DNA from: Candidatus Saccharimonadota bacterium
Lineage (GTDB): Bacteria; Patescibacteriota; Saccharimonadia; Saccharimonadales; Saccharimonadaceae
Reading direction: 5' to 3'
Assembly: GCA_018060465.1 (NCBI GenBank)
Contig: JAGOVX010000005.1
Location: forward strand, 1 to 34,568
Length of the DNA stretch: 34,568 nucleotides
In this document: positions 31,359-34,568 of the stretch, one piece after another
How the letters are laid out: each line of letters starts with the position of its first letter
Position numbering within the stretch: the first letter of the stretch is position 1
Notes under the pieces: generated by a model
Seen by the model: only the letters and a program-made list of their open reading frames with translations
The model's database searches: none
What the model was told of the DNA's origin: nothing
Translations under genes and position numbers: made by a program

Positions 31359-31790
31359 TTAGCTGAGTTTATACCCAGTTTTCGGATCACGCCGATAGAT
31401 CTCACGCATCACTCGTTCATAGTAACTTTGTACGGCTAGGCCAAAGTTTTGTAGCTCACTTCCTTCTAAAAAGCTGTAGCGTGAGCCGTCTTGTACTTTT
31501 AGCACACCGTTTTTCTGTACTTCATATCTTGTCGTAACTGAATGTTGCACACTCTTTTCATCTTTGTATTCTTCATGCCAAATCCAGGTATCGGCGTCAA
31601 GGCTAAAGAATTCACGGCGATGACCTGCAGGTATCGGTCCAAACAGTTCTTTTCCAATTTCACTTTCCAGCTGTATTAGCTGACGCTCTGTTACCGCTTT
31701 TTCTGGGCTGGTTTTTGGCACTTTTAGAAAACTAGCCGGATCATCGCTGCCAGTAAGCATTGTGAAAACTTGTCGAAATAGATGGTTCAT
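31359..31790 (-). CDS. Unknown 143-aa cytosolic protein
   Basis: A soluble, mixed-charge protein that I do not recognise. Residues about 35-60 (ERQLIQLESEIGKELFGPIP) are helical, the middle is beta-like and Trp/Glu-rich (FFSLDADTWIWHEEYKDE, RYEVQKNGVLKVQDGSRYSF), and the C-terminus is helical (LAVQSYYERVMREIYRRD). No signal, membrane helix or catalytic motif is seen. Its ATG at 31790 shares a base with the TAA stop of the preceding gene (TAATG), so the two proteins are co-translated and may work together. Confidence 0.75.
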   Translation of the reverse strand: MNHLFRQVFTMLTGSDDPASFLKVPKTSPEKAVTERQLIQLESEIGKELFGPIPAGHRREFFSLDADTWIWHEEYKDEKSVQHSVTTRYEVQKNGVLKVQDGSRYSFLEGSELQNFGLAVQSYYERVMREIYRRDPKTGYKLS

Positions 31791-32113
31791 TAGGCCGCCC
31801 TACTTTCTGGAATTTCGTAATTTTCTGGGGTTTTAGACTGAGGAAATCCGACAACGTTACTGTCGAGGGGATGCTGGCTACCAAGCACGTCTTGACGGGC
31901 TGCATGCAAATTATTTCCAACAGCGAGCGCATAGTCCCGTATGTGCTCCTCACTACTACTAGGCTTCTCTTTAGTACCTGCGTTATACACTGCTTGCACG
32001 TCCCGTAACGCACGGGCTGCATCAAGCGACATCAACCCACTATTTTTATTAAAATCTACAGCAGCACCGTCTGCAAACGATGTTCCGCGAGTATCTGGCT
32101 GTTTTGGTGGCAT
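31790..32113 (-). CDS. Unknown 107-aa protein
   Basis: A small soluble protein, not recognised. It is Pro/Ser/Asn-rich at both ends (MPPKQPDTRGTSFADG; GFPQSKTPENYEIPESRAA) with a helical centre (SLDAARALRDVQAVYNAG; SEEHIRDYALAVGNNLHAAR), and probably partly disordered. ATG 32113 has a strong AGGAGG ribosome site 6 nt upstream. It follows tatD by 45 bp and overlaps the next unknown gene at TAATG, making a two-gene cassette between tatD and the desulfurase operon. Confidence 0.75.
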   Translation of the reverse strand: MPPKQPDTRGTSFADGAAVDFNKNSGLMSLDAARALRDVQAVYNAGTKEKPSSSEEHIRDYALAVGNNLHAARQDVLGSQHPLDSNVVGFPQSKTPENYEIPESRAA

Positions 32114-32158
32114 GATAAACCTCCTACCTCACTTTTGTAGATGTTATGTAGTTACTGT

Positions 32159-32935
32159 TTATATAGAAAACAATTGTGAGGCGTTCGCTGAGGTAATGGT
32201 AGCAATTTCGTCTAAAGTTTTGTTGCGACGCAGAGCATGATGCTCGGCTATCAACCTCACAAACGCTGACTCGTTTATTTTACCACGGTGTGGCACAGGT
32301 GTCAAGAATGGTGCATCTGTTTCAAAAAGCATATGTTCTAAAGGGATAGCATCATACATTTTCTGCTGATTTTCATCTTTTGTAAATGTAGAGATGCCAT
32401 TGATACCCACATATAGCCCCTTTGAAAGCGCATGCTCCATATTTGACAAATTATCAGTATAGCTGTGAAGTACGCCTCTAAGGCCTTGAAAATTGCTAAA
32501 AATAGGCCAAAAATCATCAAACGCGTCACGAACATGAAACGAAACCGGCAAGTTGTACTCAGTTGCCCACTGCAGCTGCTGCTCTAGCACTTTTATTTGT
32601 ACATTGCGAGGTGAATTCATGTAATGATAATCCAGCCCAATCTCGCCAATGCCAACAATCGCGCCAGCATGCTCGGCAGATGAATCTAGATGTTCACGTA
32701 GAAGCTGATGTATGCCGTCGCAGCCTTCACTACTATCGTGCGGATGTAGCCCTATAATTGCCCATGTCTCTGGATGGTGTTTCGCAAACTCAATTGCTTC
32801 CTGCGACGTAGCCTTCGTTGTGCCAACACAGATCATCCGTACATGAGCTGCAATCGCTCGCTGGTAAACAGCTTCACGCTGGCTATCACTGTAAAATGCC
32901 GACTCGTGTATGTGGCAGTGCGTGTCAATCAGCAT
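32159..32935 (-). CDS. tatD: TatD family metal-dependent nuclease
   Basis: A 258-residue TatD-type metal-dependent DNase in the amidohydrolase TIM-barrel fold. Metal ligands are visible in order: IDTHCHIHE (about residues 3-11), GEIGLDYHY (about 95), VSFHVRDAFD (about 131), VLHSYTDN (about 157) and FETDAPFLTPVPHRG (about 203). Known members act as 3'-5' exonucleases in DNA repair; some remove D-amino acids from tRNA. The length is normal. The ATG at 32935 lies 3 nt after the metG stop, so it is co-transcribed with metG. The metG - tatD pairing is a common bacterial gene order. Confidence 0.92.
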   Translation of the reverse strand: MLIDTHCHIHESAFYSDSQREAVYQRAIAAHVRMICVGTTKATSQEAIEFAKHHPETWAIIGLHPHDSSEGCDGIHQLLREHLDSSAEHAGAIVGIGEIGLDYHYMNSPRNVQIKVLEQQLQWATEYNLPVSFHVRDAFDDFWPIFSNFQGLRGVLHSYTDNLSNMEHALSKGLYVGINGISTFTKDENQQKMYDAIPLEHMLFETDAPFLTPVPHRGKINESAFVRLIAEHHALRRNKTLDEIATITSANASQLFSI

Positions 32936-32938
32936 GTA

Positions 32939-34426
32939 TTAGGAACCTTGTTTTTGCTGTGGAGGCTGAGTGTGAAGGTATTTTTTAGGGAACATCACAC
33001 CTTCCACCGCTACCACTACACCACTTTCAAACATAGTATGAATATAGCTAGCTGTGTTTGGCAAAAATGGCACCAGCAAATCGGCAATCTGTAGCAAATT
33101 TCCAACGCAGTGCGCCAACACTTCTGATAGATGGCCTTCTGCATCCGAGTCTTTCTCTGTATTCTTGGCAATTTCCCATGGTTTTACTTCGTCAATATAT
33201 TGGTTTACCGAGCGTATCATCGTCCAAACTTCGTCTAGGGCACGATTGAATTCAAAATTTTCCATGGCACTGCGGTATGGCTGCATATCGTGTTCACCTT
33301 GTGGCGCATCACCAATCACACCCGCCTGGTACCGTGTAAGCATATTGGCAACTCGACTTACTAGATTGCCTAGGTCATTGGCTAACTCGGTATTATATGC
33401 AGTTTCAAACTTTTCCCATGTGAAATCACCATCGTCTAGTGTAGGAATATGACGTCCGAAATAGTAACGAAACGCATCTACGCCGTAATTGTCTATAACC
33501 TCATTTGGGTCTACTACATTTCCTACTGTCTTGCTCATCTTGCTGCCACCACTAGAAATATGGCCATGCACCAGTAGTGTTTTTGGCAGCCCAAGCCCGA
33601 TGCCAAGCAACATAGCTGGCCAAATACCAGCATGGAAACGCAAAATATCTTTGCCTACCACCTGCACGTCGGCCGGCCAATACTCTTTCCAGTCTATATT
33701 GTCGGGGTAGCCGAGTACCGTCACATAGTTCGACAACGCGTCTACCCACACGTACACGACTTGGCTATCATCGCCAGGAACGCTAACGCCCCACGATAAG
33801 CTCTTGCGTGGACGAGATATCGATACATCTTTCACGCCATCTTTTATTAATTCTAGAAATTCTTTTTTACGAAACGATGGTACGATCTTCATTTTGCCAG
33901 TTTCGATTGCGTCTCGTATCTTGTCAGTGAACTCACTTGTTTTTAGAAAGTAGTTTTCCTCGACAACCTGTTCGTACGGAGTTTGATGATCGGGGCAAAC
34001 GCCATTTGTCTGTTCAACTTCTTTGTCAGTAAAGAACGCCTCGTGCCCTACACAATACCAACCTTGATACGTATTTTTGTAGATATGCGGCTGTAGTTGT
34101 TGCCAAATATACTGCACGGCTCCTTTGTGATGGCCGTCGGTCGTACGAATAAAGTCTGTGTAGCTGGCTCCAACTTTTTTCATTAATACTTCAAAGTTTA
34201 CATATGACGCATCAGTAAATGCCTGTGGGTCAAGCCCAGCCTCTGCCGCCTTGGCAGCGATTTTGTTGCCGTGTTCATCGGTACCTACTTGAAAACGTAC
34301 TTCATGACCATTCTGCCGTTGATACCGAGCCCAAATATCCGCCACCAAATAGTCGAGGGCATTGCCAATGTGCGGAGTGCCGTTGACGTATGGAATCGCC
34401 GTAGTAATGTATAATTTTTTTCCCAT
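32939..34426 (-). CDS. metG: Methionyl-tRNA synthetase, short form
   Basis: A 495-residue class I aminoacyl-tRNA synthetase charging initiator and elongator tRNA-Met. The HIGH motif is PHIGNALDY (about residue 15), followed by QVGTDEHGNKIA, the knuckle region YCVGHEAFFTDKEVE... GVCPDHQTPYEQ, the Trp/His methionine pocket region YVWVDALSNY and the KMSKS motif KMSKTVGNVVDP (about 295). The alpha-helical anticodon-binding domain completes it. The C-terminal EMAP/Trbp111-like tRNA-binding domain of longer bacterial forms is absent. The start is ATG 34426: the ATG at 34435 lies inside the promoter (TATAATG), so a transcript would begin after it. This gives a leaderless message. tatD follows 3 bp downstream. 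Confidence 0.94.
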   Translation of the reverse strand: MGKKLYITTAIPYVNGTPHIGNALDYLVADIWARYQRQNGHEVRFQVGTDEHGNKIAAKAAEAGLDPQAFTDASYVNFEVLMKKVGASYTDFIRTTDGHHKGAVQYIWQQLQPHIYKNTYQGWYCVGHEAFFTDKEVEQTNGVCPDHQTPYEQVVEENYFLKTSEFTDKIRDAIETGKMKIVPSFRKKEFLELIKDGVKDVSISRPRKSLSWGVSVPGDDSQVVYVWVDALSNYVTVLGYPDNIDWKEYWPADVQVVGKDILRFHAGIWPAMLLGIGLGLPKTLLVHGHISSGGSKMSKTVGNVVDPNEVIDNYGVDAFRYYFGRHIPTLDDGDFTWEKFETAYNTELANDLGNLVSRVANMLTRYQAGVIGDAPQGEHDMQPYRSAMENFEFNRALDEVWTMIRSVNQYIDEVKPWEIAKNTEKDSDAEGHLSEVLAHCVGNLLQIADLLVPFLPNTASYIHTMFESGVVVAVEGVMFPKKYLHTQPPQQKQGS

Positions 34427-34433
34427 TACCTTC

Positions 34434-34439
34434 ATTATA
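34434..34439 (-). promoter_or_regulatory. -10 box of metG-tatD
   Basis: TATAAT on the minus strand, 7 nt before ATG 34426. The upstream ATG at 34435 uses the last bases of this box, so it cannot be the main start. Confidence 0.6.
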
Positions 34440-34477
34440 CCAGTATTCTATGTGAAGGGTTCGTGCCTACGTAGATA

Positions 34478-34568
34478 CTAAATAAGCTGAGCAACTACGG
34501 CAGAGCGGTCATTACTATCACGCTGAGAGTGGGAAAAATAATTTGGATCTGTGGCCGTAGTAACAGGC
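34478..34568 (-). CDS. Partial gene, 3' end of an unknown protein
   Basis: The minus strand from the right edge is open for about 29 residues, ending NYFSHSQRDSNDRSAVVAQLI and a TAG at 34480-34478, 38 bp before the metG -10 box. The composition is protein-like, but too little is visible for a family call. A second frame is also open for part of this stretch, so the assignment is tentative. Confidence 0.4.
   Translation of the reverse strand, partial: PVTTATDPNYFSHSQRDSNDRSAVVAQLI

Noticed and set aside
1-34568. CRISPR array, tRNA or rRNA genes, insertion sequences, prophage
   Set aside because: No regularly spaced direct repeats, no cloverleaf with TTCRA loop, no rRNA-like stretch, no transposase or phage structural gene was seen on either strand.

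Overview
The window is a gene-dense piece of a small bacterial genome that uses the standard code. Gene content and style fit a Candidate Phyla Radiation (Patescibacteria) bacterium, most likely a Saccharibacteria/TM7-type organism. The signs are compact housekeeping genes, a short AlaRS and MetRS, an FtsA-like protein next to a baseplate-J-like surface protein, YqgF, MltG and a LysM-CHAP hydrolase, a type IV pilin, several type I ABC exporters, and almost no metabolism. The phylum is inferred; no 16S or marker tree can be made here. Most genes lie on the minus strand.

Layout. 1-2707 (minus): a partial membrane-anchored protein, then the operon trhO - alpha/beta hydrolase - NUDIX. 2715-8317 (plus): a palindromic divergent promoter, a possible 17-residue leader peptide and three tandem ABC exporters. 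8347-10164: MazG-like pyrophosphatase, bL25 and a divergent DedA gene. 10177-14858: uvrA, a small membrane protein and exonuclease I (DNA repair). 14893-15409: no convincing protein gene, but what looks like an independent transcription unit for a roughly 500-nt highly folded RNA with its own promoter, a 14-bp long-range closing helix, at least seven internal hairpins and a terminator. 15450-22759 (minus): obgE; a LysM-CHAP cell-wall hydrolase with a long leader and an apparent ATT start; then ftsA-like - baseplate-J-like - yqgF - mltG as a tightly coupled envelope/division operon. 22836-26111: an orphan acidic protein, alaS and a pilin. 26190-28503: a decayed alaS-like fragment, a secreted KPVVYLYP-type protein and a 79-aa protein. 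28527-34426: cysteine desulfurase - YdcF-like - mnmA (tRNA thiolation), two unknown genes, tatD and metG. A partial gene enters at the right edge.

Functional links. Cysteine desulfurase and MnmA would supply sulfur and make 2-thiouridine at tRNA U34; TrhO hydroxylates U34 of other tRNAs. FtsA, MltG and the LysM-CHAP enzyme suit division and peptidoglycan remodelling. UvrA, ExoI and the YqgF resolvase-like protein suit DNA maintenance. Many genes lack a Shine-Dalgarno and instead have a TATAAT-like box 6-10 nt before the start codon, so leaderless transcripts appear common. This rule corrects several start sites (metG, the pilin, dedA, ftsA).

The most interesting item is the unassigned structured RNA locus at 14893-15444.
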